NCBI GenBank assembly: GCA_030539275.1
Contig: JAUNSK010000014.1
Coordinates: 22,562 to 86,561, forward strand
From: Oscillospiraceae bacterium
GTDB taxonomy: Bacteria; Bacillota; Clostridia; Oscillospirales; Ruminococcaceae
Direction of reading: 5' to 3'
DNA: 64,000 nucleotides
Below are positions 26,201-34,014 of the stretch, piece after piece (position 1 is the first letter of the stretch; the number at the start of each line of letters is the position of its first letter). The position numbers were made by a program, and so were the translations under genes. Under the pieces are notes generated by a model that was not told where the DNA came from, did not search any database, and saw only the letters and a program-made list of their open reading frames with translations.

Positions 26201-26916
26201 TGATGAGTAAATATAAATCTCTCCTTTTCAGGGAACTTCTGATTTCCAGAAAGCACAATATTATTGTTCTTGTACTGGTGCTTTTGTATGTTGCACTTAT
26301 TTTTCTGGCGATCAATATGACTGGAGAACAGGATGATTCGCAAAGCGTTATCATGATGCAGTGTATAATTCTGGCGACTATTACTTCAGTTGTAGCAGCA
26401 GAAGATAATGAGGTAGTCAAATCAGATATTAAAACTAAATGGCGCAGCTATTCTTACGCTCTGCCGATAACTGCACTTGAAAAGACTGTGTCAAGGTTTA
26501 TTATCAGGGTAGGAATGATATCTATCGGAGCAGTAATCTGTTTCGTATGTACTGCAGTTGTTGACAAATTATGCAGTGTGTCTGTATTAGGCAGTGTTAT
26601 TACTATATATTTTATATCTGTTGCTCTGATGATGCTGTATGATGCTTTATATTCCGGATTTATTCTTCGTGCCAGAAACGAAAAACAGTACAAAAGATAT
26701 GCAGCAATAGGAACAGTTATTATCTTCGTTGTGGCTAAGTTTATATCTAACTCAGAATTTAATTTTGATGTTGATGATAATAATTTACCTGATATTTTAA
26801 ACTATATAATACATATTTCGGAGTCTCTGTCTTTGTGGGCTGTTCCGGCAATTATAGCAGCACTTGCGGTAAACTTTGTGGTTACAATAAAAAGCTATGA
26901 GAGGAGAGAAAACTGA
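26200..26916 (+). CDS. ABC-2 permease, first subunit
   Basis: A 238-residue membrane protein with about six helices (residues 20-40, 55-70, 100-122, 128-150, 167-180 and 215-235). AAGGAG sits 9 bases before the ATG at 26200, which overlaps the ATPase stop codon by one base; a GTG at 26191 inside that site is less likely. It probably pairs with the next permease as a heterodimer. It resembles the ABC-2 membrane proteins found beside YtrA-type regulators. Confidence 0.85.
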   Translation: MMSKYKSLLFRELLISRKHNIIVLVLVLLYVALIFLAINMTGEQDDSQSVIMMQCIILATITSVVAAEDNEVVKSDIKTKWRSYSYALPITALEKTVSRFIIRVGMISIGAVICFVCTAVVDKLCSVSVLGSVITIYFISVALMMLYDALYSGFILRARNEKQYKRYAAIGTVIIFVVAKFISNSEFNFDVDDNNLPDILNYIIHISESLSLWAVPAIIAALAVNFVVTIKSYERREN

Positions 26917-27662
26917 TGACAGGACTTATCTATAATGAATTTAAACAAAACAAGATCTATATATTTCTTATAACAGCGGCTGCTGCTTTAGCTGTCATTT
27001 TTCCTGTTTTGTTTTATATAACATTTGAAGATAAGTCAATGTACGCAGTTCTTGCCGATCTGACAAAAAATTCAGGCACTAAACGTGCACCATTTCTTAT
27101 CCTCGGATTTGTGGCAGCAGGCGCCCTGCAGGGACTCACGATGAAGGGTAATGACAGAAAAACATGGAGTTATTTTGTAAGCTCTGTTCCCCAGGGATTC
27201 AGAGGCTATATAAGAATTAAGTATGAGATGATCCTTTCTATGAGCCTGCTTATGCTGGTATCCTGCATTTTCTTTGATGATGTTCTTTGCTCGGTAGTTT
27301 ATAGTGTGACAGAGCGAGACCTTGCATCTGCAGCCTCTTCGTTTACAATGTTTTTTTACATACAGATCTTACTTCGTGCAGCAGAACTTCCTTTTTTAAT
27401 AAGGTTCGGCTTAAAAACAGGTAGTCTGATCAAAACGATCATCATACTGACAGGTGTTGTTATAATATCTGTTCTGATGGTATTTAATCCTTGTGACGTG
27501 ATGATGAGAATATCTGAATTTATCATAAATCAAAATAAACTTGGTGATACAGGAAGGCTTTTACTGTACAGTTTTCCGTTTGCAGCTGCTGCGGCATATT
27601 TTATGTCATATAAGATCTCATGCAAACTGTATATGAAGGGGGCAGAGCATTATGACAAGTAA
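26916..27662 (+). CDS. ABC-2 permease, second subunit
   Basis: A 248-residue membrane protein of the same type as its neighbour, with helices at about residues 15-36, 60-80, 100-125, 145-165, 172-192 and 220-238. Its ATG overlaps the stop of the first permease (TGATG). The C-terminal end overlaps the CPBP gene by 11 bases, so all five genes from the GntR regulator onward form a tight operon. Confidence 0.85.
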   Translation: MTGLIYNEFKQNKIYIFLITAAAALAVIFPVLFYITFEDKSMYAVLADLTKNSGTKRAPFLILGFVAAGALQGLTMKGNDRKTWSYFVSSVPQGFRGYIRIKYEMILSMSLLMLVSCIFFDDVLCSVVYSVTERDLASAASSFTMFFYIQILLRAAELPFLIRFGLKTGSLIKTIIILTGVVIISVLMVFNPCDVMMRISEFIINQNKLGDTGRLLLYSFPFAAAAAYFMSYKISCKLYMKGAEHYDK

Positions 27663-28560
27663 GAAATCTGAGGCGAAGCGCCTCGTAATTTTCCTGCTGC
27701 TTGCTTTTGCACTTGACTGGATTCCTATGATAATATTCAACACGATTTTTGGATATGAACAATGGTTTGAGAGTGATCATTTTCCGATTTTTGCTGCACT
27801 GGTTGGCTACGGACCGGCACTTGCAAATATCATAACCCGAAAGATAACAAAAGAGGGATGGCATAACAGCTTACTTCATATAAGGCTGAAGGGTAATATC
27901 AGGTATTATGTTGCTGCACTTGTTATTCCTGGTTTATACGGTTTAATTTCAGGAATTCTGATCACAAGCTTATATGGCAACTGGGACTTTTCACAGATCG
28001 TCAGCCGCTTATCTCTGAAGAGTGACCTGGGCTCCATACTGCTTATATACTCAGGAGGTCCGTTGTTTGTATACAGCACTTTTGGTGAAGAATTTGGCTG
28101 GCGCGGTTATATGAATCAGAAAATGGAGCCTCTTCTGGGTACTGCCGGGACATGTATTGCCGGTGGTGTTATCTGGGGAATATGGCATGCTCCGCTTACC
28201 ATTCAGGGACACAATTTTGGATCTGATTATCCCGGATATCCTTATCTTGGCATAATCCTGATGTGTCTTCACTGCTTATCTGAAGGAACGATCCTTATGT
28301 GGCTGACTAAAAAAACCGGTTCTGTATATCCTGCAGCACTGCTGCATGCAATGAACAACTGCGGGGGAGCATTAACTTCAGATCTCCTGACCACAGGAGT
28401 ACCGGATAATTTTCTGAGTCAGATGAGCCTGGTAAAGCAGTTTTCTGTACAGACAGCCGGTGAGGCTCTCATCGCAATGATTTGTCTTATACTGATGATA
28501 ACTGATGGTAAGAAGAAAAAAGAATGTATAAACTCCGCAGCGGTTTCAGGGCAGGCATAA
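27652..28560 (+). CDS. CPBP-family intramembrane metalloprotease
   Basis: A 302-residue membrane protein with about eight helices. The CPBP motifs are STFGEEFGWRGYMNQKM (Glu-Glu and Arg), GVIWGIWHAPLTIQGHN (His) and ALLHAMNNCGG (His). It ends the GntR-ABC operon, overlapping the second permease by 11 bases; AAGGGGGC lies before the ATG. Its place in an antibiotic-type efflux operon supports a role in resistance or in clipping a peptide in the membrane. A terminator follows at 28625. Confidence 0.9.
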   Translation: MTSKKSEAKRLVIFLLLAFALDWIPMIIFNTIFGYEQWFESDHFPIFAALVGYGPALANIITRKITKEGWHNSLLHIRLKGNIRYYVAALVIPGLYGLISGILITSLYGNWDFSQIVSRLSLKSDLGSILLIYSGGPLFVYSTFGEEFGWRGYMNQKMEPLLGTAGTCIAGGVIWGIWHAPLTIQGHNFGSDYPGYPYLGIILMCLHCLSEGTILMWLTKKTGSVYPAALLHAMNNCGGALTSDLLTTGVPDNFLSQMSLVKQFSVQTAGEALIAMICLILMITDGKKKKECINSAAVSGQA

Positions 28561-28947
28561 TAAATGATGATTGAATTTACAGCTTCCTGTTTACATACTG
28601 CAATTTACAGAATATTTAATACACAGCAGTCAAGCTGATAAAGTTTGACTGCTTATTTTTTATCCGCAAGGGAGATTGAATTATGAAATATATCAGCACC
28701 CCCCGCATGCAGGGATATAATCTCTGAGGTGAGGGTTAAAATTTCTTTATTAAAATAAAAAACTGATATTATATTCCATAATCAAAAAAATATGGTATAA
28801 TAGAACTATTGAACAACGATTAAGCACAGCTTAATTTAATTACATATGAACTAAAGGTTAAGATAACACTGGAAATAACAGCACCGGTCAGGCGGTGATT
28901 ATAATGGCAGAAAACCGCCGGTTCAAGATCTGAAAAGGAGATAATGA
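28561..28947. other. intergenic stretch with a terminator and a dispersed repeat
   Basis: The terminator hairpin at 28625-28661 (AGCAGTCAA/TTGACTGCT plus T run) is part of the repeat that also occurs near 7490 and 40866. A TATAAT at about 28796 is a likely promoter for the acetyltransferase at 28948. Otherwise nothing was recognised. Confidence 0.55.
28625..28661 (+). terminator. rho-independent terminator
   Basis: AGCAGTCAA (28625-28633) pairs with TTGACTGCT (28645-28653), followed by a T-rich tract. It ends the GntR-ABC-CPBP operon. Confidence 0.75.
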
Positions 28948-29904
28948 ATGAAAGTAATTGATTTTAAAAAAGAACATATTAAAGAGGCTGAAATGTTAGC
29001 CTGTTCAGATTATGATGAACAAAGAATGTACGTCGCACCTTTGCCGATACATAACACTGGAATTAATTTAACGTCGTTTGCCGACAACAATTTTAGTGTT
29101 GCAGCAATTGATGAAAATAAATTAGTTGGTTTCTTATGCAGCTTTCCTCCATTTGAACATGCTTTTGGATCAACGGATATAACAGGTGTTTTTTCACCAA
29201 TGGGAGCTAATGCTGCAGTTAAAGAAAACAGGGAAAAAATTTATGACATAATGTATCAGACCGCTGCAGAAAAATGGGTAAAAGCAGGAGCATTATCTCA
29301 TGCAGTCTGTATACCAGCCCATGATCTGAAATTACAGCGCGAATTCTATAGATTGGGATTTGGACTGCGTTGTATGGATGCGATAAGAAAAACGGACAAT
29401 ATTGAGTGTGCAGATATATCCGGATATGATTTTGTTGAGATACCTATATCAGATTATCAGAAAATCTATTCTTTATATACAGATCTGTGCAGACATTATC
29501 AGAAGAGCCCGTTCTTTATGAATCGCGCAAATAAAACGAAAGAAGAATTCATAACATCTGCAAAAGAGAGCGATTCAAGATTATTTGCAGCTTTCCACAA
29601 AGGAGAGATATGCGCATATTTTGAATCAGCAAAAGCAGGGGAGACATATATATGTAATTCACCAAACTATATTCATATATGCGGTGCATATTGCTTACCT
29701 CAATACCGGGGAAAAGGAATTGTACAGAATTTACTTGATTATATGATCACAGCACTGAGGAACGACGGTTATACTTTGCTTGGAGTAGATTTTGAAAGCA
29801 TCAATCCAACTGCGTATGGTTTCTGGACAAAATATTTTACACCATATACTCATAGTGTAGTAAGAAGAATAGATGAACATATCTTAAATGGATCAAAAAT
29901 GTAA
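28948..29904 (+). CDS. tandem GNAT-family N-acetyltransferase
   Basis: A 318-residue protein with two GNAT-like halves. The C-terminal half keeps the acetyl-CoA loop (GAYCLPQYRGKGIVQNLLDYM, RGKGI) and the closing FESINPTAYGFWTKYF. The N-terminal half (VFSPMGANAAVKENREKIYD, then EFYRLGFGLRC) is a degenerate version. AAAAGGAG precedes the ATG. It starts a set of three acetyltransferase genes in a row. The substrate is unknown. Confidence 0.85.
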   Translation: MKVIDFKKEHIKEAEMLACSDYDEQRMYVAPLPIHNTGINLTSFADNNFSVAAIDENKLVGFLCSFPPFEHAFGSTDITGVFSPMGANAAVKENREKIYDIMYQTAAEKWVKAGALSHAVCIPAHDLKLQREFYRLGFGLRCMDAIRKTDNIECADISGYDFVEIPISDYQKIYSLYTDLCRHYQKSPFFMNRANKTKEEFITSAKESDSRLFAAFHKGEICAYFESAKAGETYICNSPNYIHICGAYCLPQYRGKGIVQNLLDYMITALRNDGYTLLGVDFESINPTAYGFWTKYFTPYTHSVVRRIDEHILNGSKM

Positions 29905-29973
29905 GACTTATTGCGGCTGCTTGTTAGCAGAGATTAAGTACTTCATCTGATATTAATTTATGGAGGATTTTTA

Positions 29974-30522
29974 ATGTCAATAATATTTACTACTGAAAGA
30001 TTAACCATAAGAAAATTTGAACCGGATGATTATAATGATCTGGCTGATATTCTTACAGATAAAGCTGTTACATATTTTGAACCTTATGAAACTTTTACGA
30101 GAGAAGCATGTATTCAGGAGGCCATAGATTTCTCTGAAAGCGAAGAATTTTTTGCAGTTGTTCTCTCAGATAAGGTTATAGGAAAAATATATATTTCTCA
30201 GAGAAAGTACGGCAGTTATGAGATCGGGTATACTTTTAACGCTGAATATCAGGGCATGGGATATGCTTACGAGAGTGTAAAAGGCATGATAAAGTACGCA
30301 TTCAACGACATGAAGATAAGACGTATTTTTGCAGAGATCAATACCCGAAACTTTAAATCAGTCAATTTAGCACAGCGACTCGGGCTGAGAAAAGAAGCAG
30401 AACATATAGAAGTATGTCCAAGAAAAGAAGACAGCAGCATTTATGACAGTTTTTATGTTTATGCTTTACTCAGAAAAGAATTCGAAAAACTTCAAGGAGA
30501 CAATAACCATGGACGTAATTAA
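29974..30522 (+). CDS. GNAT-family N-acetyltransferase, RimJ/RimL type
   Basis: A 182-residue acetyltransferase. The opening TERLTIRKFEPDDYNDL is typical of RimJ/RimL ribosomal-protein acetyltransferases, the acetyl-CoA loop is NAEYQGMGYAYE, and the end is NFKSVNLAQRLGLRKEAEH followed by YVYALLRKEF. TGGAGG lies before the ATG. Its last 14 bases overlap the following acetyltransferase gene, so the two are coupled. Confidence 0.9.
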   Translation: MSIIFTTERLTIRKFEPDDYNDLADILTDKAVTYFEPYETFTREACIQEAIDFSESEEFFAVVLSDKVIGKIYISQRKYGSYEIGYTFNAEYQGMGYAYESVKGMIKYAFNDMKIRRIFAEINTRNFKSVNLAQRLGLRKEAEHIEVCPRKEDSSIYDSFYVYALLRKEFEKLQGDNNHGRN

Positions 30523-30949
30523 AGTAGTTAGCGACAAAAAGAAATATCTTGATCTGCTCCTGTTGGCTGATGAGCAGGAAGATATGATAGACAAATACCT
30601 TGAGAGAGGTGAAATGTTTGTATTAAATGATAACGGTGTGAAGGCAGAGTGCGTAGTAACAAAAGAAGCTGATAACGTATATGAACTTAAGAACATTGCA
30701 GTAATGCCTGAATATCAGCGCATGGGTTACGGAAAGCTTCTTATAGAATACGTTTTTAACTTCTATACGGACTGCAGTCAGATGCTTGTCGGTACAGGTG
30801 ATGTACCATCAGCGCTTTCGTTTTATACAAACTGTGGTTTTACTGAATCTCATAGGAAAAAGAATTTTTTTATAGATAATTACGACCATCCTATGTATGA
30901 GGATGATATACAGCTGGTTGATATGGTGTATCTGAAAAGAGATCGATAA
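30509..30949 (+). CDS. GNAT-family N-acetyltransferase
   Basis: A 146-residue acetyltransferase. The acetyl-CoA motif is NIAVMPEYQRMGYGKLLIEY (QRMGYG), and the C-terminal motif is ALSFYTNCGF. I chose the ATG at 30509 because AAGGAG sits 9 bases upstream; a longer frame from 30443 would lie inside the previous gene. The gene overlaps the preceding acetyltransferase by 14 bases. Confidence 0.88.
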   Translation: MDVIKVVSDKKKYLDLLLLADEQEDMIDKYLERGEMFVLNDNGVKAECVVTKEADNVYELKNIAVMPEYQRMGYGKLLIEYVFNFYTDCSQMLVGTGDVPSALSFYTNCGFTESHRKKNFFIDNYDHPMYEDDIQLVDMVYLKRDR

Positions 30950-30950
30950 G

Positions 30951-31114
30951 ATCTGCAGTAACTGAATACCTTAAAATCTTCAGCACTATAAATTCCCGGG
31001 AAGAATACGATCGTATTGTAGATAATACTGCCTCAATAACCGGTGACAGAACACTTGCCACTGAATGTCTGTGCTTTATTTCTGAGATCTGTGCGCAGCA
31101 GGCTTTTGAGTAAA
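30951..31114 (+). pseudogene. C-terminal gene fragment
   Basis: A coding-like open frame with no start: AVTEYLKIFSTINSREEYDR, then IVDNTASITGDRTLATECLC, ending ISEICAQQAFE and a stop. In the same frame it extends into the end of the acetyltransferase gene. I do not recognise the family. It is probably the tail of a gene removed by deletion. Confidence 0.4.
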
Positions 31115-31146
31115 ACATAATTTAATTAATAGGAGGTATCAGTCAA

Positions 31147-31635
31147 ATGCAGAATATAAGAATCATTGAATTACCAGTAATAAAGGCCGCATATTCCGGT
31201 CTTGTTCAGGGTGGGAGCAAGGAATTTCTTGAATTTAACCAGTGGTTCAGCAAGTTTCATGCTAACTTAAAATATGAACTTTTTCCACGTGACTTTCTGC
31301 GGTATAATGAACGCCTGAATGGCTTTGAGTGGTATTATGCTCTGCCTTGTGATCTATCAAAAAAGGACTGCGGCGGTTATGATATTGTAGATCTGCCTGC
31401 TGGTCTGTGTGCTGTTTCGTCCTGTTTAGATGGTGATATGGATCAGGCGAAAGATTGGCTTGACACACGCTCCATGCTTATTGAATGGGTAAATCAAAAC
31501 GATCACTTTGATCTGTATCAAAACGCTCAGGACAAACCTGAACGCTATCCTATGTTCACAATTACATCGCCACATCGGTTTTATCAGCAGAAAATTTCTA
31601 TCGAGGATTTTTATTTACCGATAGTTGAAAGATAA
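31147..31635 (+). CDS. stand-alone GyrI-like (AraC effector-binding) domain protein
   Basis: A 162-residue single-domain protein. It has the GyrI-like/AraC effector-binding fold: IIELPVIKAAYSGLV at the start, FEWYYALPCDLSKKDCGGYD in the middle, then DIVDLPAGLCAVSSC (the conserved strand) and the C-terminal HRFYQQKISIEDFYLPI. This domain binds small drug-like molecules at the end of some regulators; alone, it may bind or neutralise a compound. TAGGAGGT precedes the ATG. No DNA-binding partner gene is next to it. Confidence 0.8.
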   Translation: MQNIRIIELPVIKAAYSGLVQGGSKEFLEFNQWFSKFHANLKYELFPRDFLRYNERLNGFEWYYALPCDLSKKDCGGYDIVDLPAGLCAVSSCLDGDMDQAKDWLDTRSMLIEWVNQNDHFDLYQNAQDKPERYPMFTITSPHRFYQQKISIEDFYLPIVER

Positions 31636-31779
31636 ATCAATGGATTACAGTAAGTTTGTATGAAATACTGTATCAGGACATACTGTGTGGCAATAAAGAT
31701 ATCCGCAGACGAATAAATCAGGTAACAAAAATGACTTACCATAACATTCGGTGATATAAAAAGCATGGAGGGGATTATG

Positions 31780-32172
31780 AAAAAATTTAAATTTTTTGTG
31801 ATAATTCTGACTGTTTTATCTTTAATTATGAGTATTTATAATGTAATTGACGGAGTTCGCAAGAGGGACTGGTTCGTTACAACCGCAACGATTGACCGTA
31901 TAGGATTACCTGATGGCGCAGTGTTTGGTACATATAAAGATCAAAAAGGCATTGTTCATTCTGAGGAACTATTTCTAGGCACTTTTCTTCAGGGATATAA
32001 GATAGAATCCAGGAAGTATATCGGAGAAAAAGTAAAAATTATTTATGAACCTCAGACAGGCAAAATATTAAATTATTACAAAATAATCTTTTATCGTTGG
32101 ATTTCAGGTATTCTGTTGGTAGTTTCAGTTTTATTGATAATATTTATTAACAAGAAAAGAGATGGCAAATAA
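31780..32172 (+). CDS. DUF3592-like membrane protein
   Basis: A 130-residue protein with an N-terminal helix (residues 5-22) and a C-terminal helix (105-122) around a soluble loop (DWFVTTATIDRIG, then KVKIIYEPQTGK) that fits the DUF3592 pattern. It is similar in layout to the protein at 9189. I chose the start at 31777-31780 after GGAGGGG; an upstream in-frame start at 31765 lies in that site. The role is unknown. Confidence 0.7.
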   Translation, partial: KKFKFFVIILTVLSLIMSIYNVIDGVRKRDWFVTTATIDRIGLPDGAVFGTYKDQKGIVHSEELFLGTFLQGYKIESRKYIGEKVKIIYEPQTGKILNYYKIIFYRWISGILLVVSVLLIIFINKKRDGK

Positions 32173-32287
32173 TAAATGCTGTTTACCAATTAATATTGTC
32201 TGGATTTTTAATGATTAAAAGCATTAACACAGTTAGTTTATCTGAACCAGGCAGATATGGCTTCAGCTCTGCTTTTGTGGTTTGAAA

Positions 32288-32330
32288 TGAAAAAGTCGTA
32301 TTCGAATATTCTGCGAATACGACTTTTTCA
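32288..32330. terminator. bidirectional terminator
   Basis: TGAAAAAGTCGTATTCG and its exact reverse complement (17 bp) enclose a nine-base loop. It has A and T tracts on both sides and lies between convergent genes. Confidence 0.9.
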
Positions 32331-32379
32331 TATGTTAGCTGATATAACAATTGTAATTCAATAGTTTGAAAATTTTTAC

Positions 32380-32784
32380 TCATTTTAGAGGCAATTGCCC
32401 TTGAGCTATTGCAATTGCAACTTTATAAAAAGATTTCACGCTGTCTTCGCTGCCGTTTTTAATTCTTTTTAATACTTTCGAAAGGGGATACATTTTCCTG
32501 TCATCTTTTTTTAAGCAGGGTTCAGTTTCTTCAAATTCCCACCTGTATCCACATTCAGAAAGCTTGTTATCAAGCAAAACCTGACCGAGATATATTCCTA
32601 AGGAAACAGCAATTTCTTCAGCACCTTGATCATTTAGCTTTTTGCTTTCATAATCTCTATGTACAATTTCAAGAATATTTTCCAAATCATCAATATCCTC
32701 AGGTTTATAAGAAAAATTCTTTTCAAATTGCTGAGCGAATTTTACTGCACCCTCGCAGTAAGGCTTTAAACCATATGTATCCAT
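32380..32784 (-). CDS. hypothetical protein (DUF3806-like)
   Basis: A 134-residue helical, cytoplasmic protein. The central piece (AVSLGIYLGQVLLDNKLSEC, then GYRWEFEETEPCLKKDDRKM) resembles DUF3806, a family of short proteins of unknown role, but I am not certain of this. AGGTG lies before the start on this strand. It converges on the DUF3592-like gene across a shared terminator. Confidence 0.65.
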   Translation of the reverse strand: MDTYGLKPYCEGAVKFAQQFEKNFSYKPEDIDDLENILEIVHRDYESKKLNDQGAEEIAVSLGIYLGQVLLDNKLSECGYRWEFEETEPCLKKDDRKMYPLSKVLKRIKNGSEDSVKSFYKVAIAIAQGQLPLK

Positions 32785-33250
32785 AATTACACCTCATTTA
32801 TATTTCTATGATTACGCATATTATACCAATAATTTTCATTCGTGTCAACCAGACAAAAGGTGTCATCATGATATTTATGCTTATACTTAAATATTTACCT
32901 GCGTATCACGTACCCTTCGTGTAAGATATGAAGATATTGTGTTATATTTATTTGTAAAATATATTTATATATGGTATCATAAAAGATATTGCATAATTTT
33001 TAGTAAATATATAATCATATTATTCCTAAAAAGAAAATAATCCTCTGATTATAATAGCCAGATTCGCAAACCAGATCCTCTGCATATATAAACGAGATAA
33101 GAATCTGATAAGAATTTGATATTACTCTGATAAAGAACTGCTGTTACAAATAATGTATAATAGAATTACAGACATAAGATATCTGTAAATTTATACTGCA
33201 GCCTAAAAAAAATAATATCACAATGCTGCAGAAAAAAGGAGTGTATACAT
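32785..33250. other. AT-rich intergenic stretch holding the ABC/two-component operon promoter
   Basis: From 32785 to 33090 I see only AT-rich sequence. Then come the tandem 11-bp repeats and promoter at 33096-33161 and a 90-base leader to the ATPase gene. Confidence 0.6.
33096..33161 (+). promoter_or_regulatory. four tandem 11-bp repeats upstream of a TATAAT box
   Basis: GATAAGAATCT (33096), GATAAGAATTT (33107), GATATTACTCT (33118) and GATAAAGAACT (33129) follow one another with no gap. TATAAT is at 33156-33161, so the last repeat falls where the -35 box would be, and no good -35 box is seen. This is the arrangement of Pho-box-like sites for OmpR/PhoB regulators. The regulator encoded at 38500 is the natural candidate to bind here. 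Confidence 0.8.
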
Positions 33251-34009
33251 ATGAATTCTATCCTACGTACTGAAAAGTTATGCAAGTCCTTTTCTAACGG
33301 AGGCGTACAGCAGCATGTAATAAAAAATCTTGATATTGAGATAAAAGAGAAGGATTTTACTGTAATTATGGGTGCTTCAGGCTCCGGAAAATCTACTCTT
33401 CTGTACGCTTTGTCAGGTATGGATAAGCCAACACTGGGTAAGGTGTTCTTTGGAAATGAAGATATTTCAGATTATTCAAATGATCAGCTTGCAGTATTCA
33501 GAAGAAAGAACTGCGGTTTTGTTTTTCAGAGTATTTATCTTCTTGAAAATATGAATATCTTTGATAATATCCTGACAGGAGCTCTGGTAGCTCAGAAAAA
33601 TTCTGCAGAGCTTATAAAAAAGACTGAGGAACTGCTGAAAAAAGTCGGAATCAAAGAAGATGTGTGGAACAAATATCCTAACCAGCTTTCCGGCGGTGAA
33701 TGTCAGAGAGTAGGTATTGTAAGAGCGGTTATCAATGAACCGAAGATCCTTTTTGCTGACGAACCCACAGGAAGTCTGAACTCATCATCAAGCAGTGACG
33801 TGATGGATATTTTCACTGAGTTAAACAGAAGGGGACAGAGTATAGTTTTGATCACCCATGATCTTAAAACTGCTCTGAGGGGAAACCGTGTCATATATAT
33901 AAGAGACGGAAGCAGTGTCGGAGAGTATGAGATGCCACACTACGGCACTGATGATATCAGGAAACGCAGAGACGGTCTGCAGAGCTTTCTTGACTCAATG
34001 GGATGGTGA
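33251..34009 (+). CDS. MacB/BceA-like ABC transporter ATP-binding protein
   Basis: A 252-residue ATPase of the MacB/LolD type. Walker A is GASGSGKST, the Q-loop is VFQSIYLL, the signature is LSGGECQRV and Walker B is ILFADEPTGSLN; the H-loop is LITHDL. AAAAAGGAG precedes the ATG. It partners the FtsX-type permease next to it; such pairs handle antimicrobial peptides or act as mechanotransmitters rather than classic exporters. Confidence 0.93.
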   Translation: MNSILRTEKLCKSFSNGGVQQHVIKNLDIEIKEKDFTVIMGASGSGKSTLLYALSGMDKPTLGKVFFGNEDISDYSNDQLAVFRRKNCGFVFQSIYLLENMNIFDNILTGALVAQKNSAELIKKTEELLKKVGIKEDVWNKYPNQLSGGECQRVGIVRAVINEPKILFADEPTGSLNSSSSSDVMDIFTELNRRGQSIVLITHDLKTALRGNRVIYIRDGSSVGEYEMPHYGTDDIRKRRDGLQSFLDSMGW

Positions 34010-34014
34010 TTAAT

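Noticed and set aside
33096..33139. CRISPR-like array
   Set aside because: The units are 11 bases, directly adjacent and without spacers, so it is a regulator-binding array.
34003..34014. ATG at 34003 as start of the FtsX-like permease
   Set aside because: It lies inside the ATPase gene and gives an MVIN extension with no better ribosome binding site. ATG 34015 was preferred, but the choice is uncertain.
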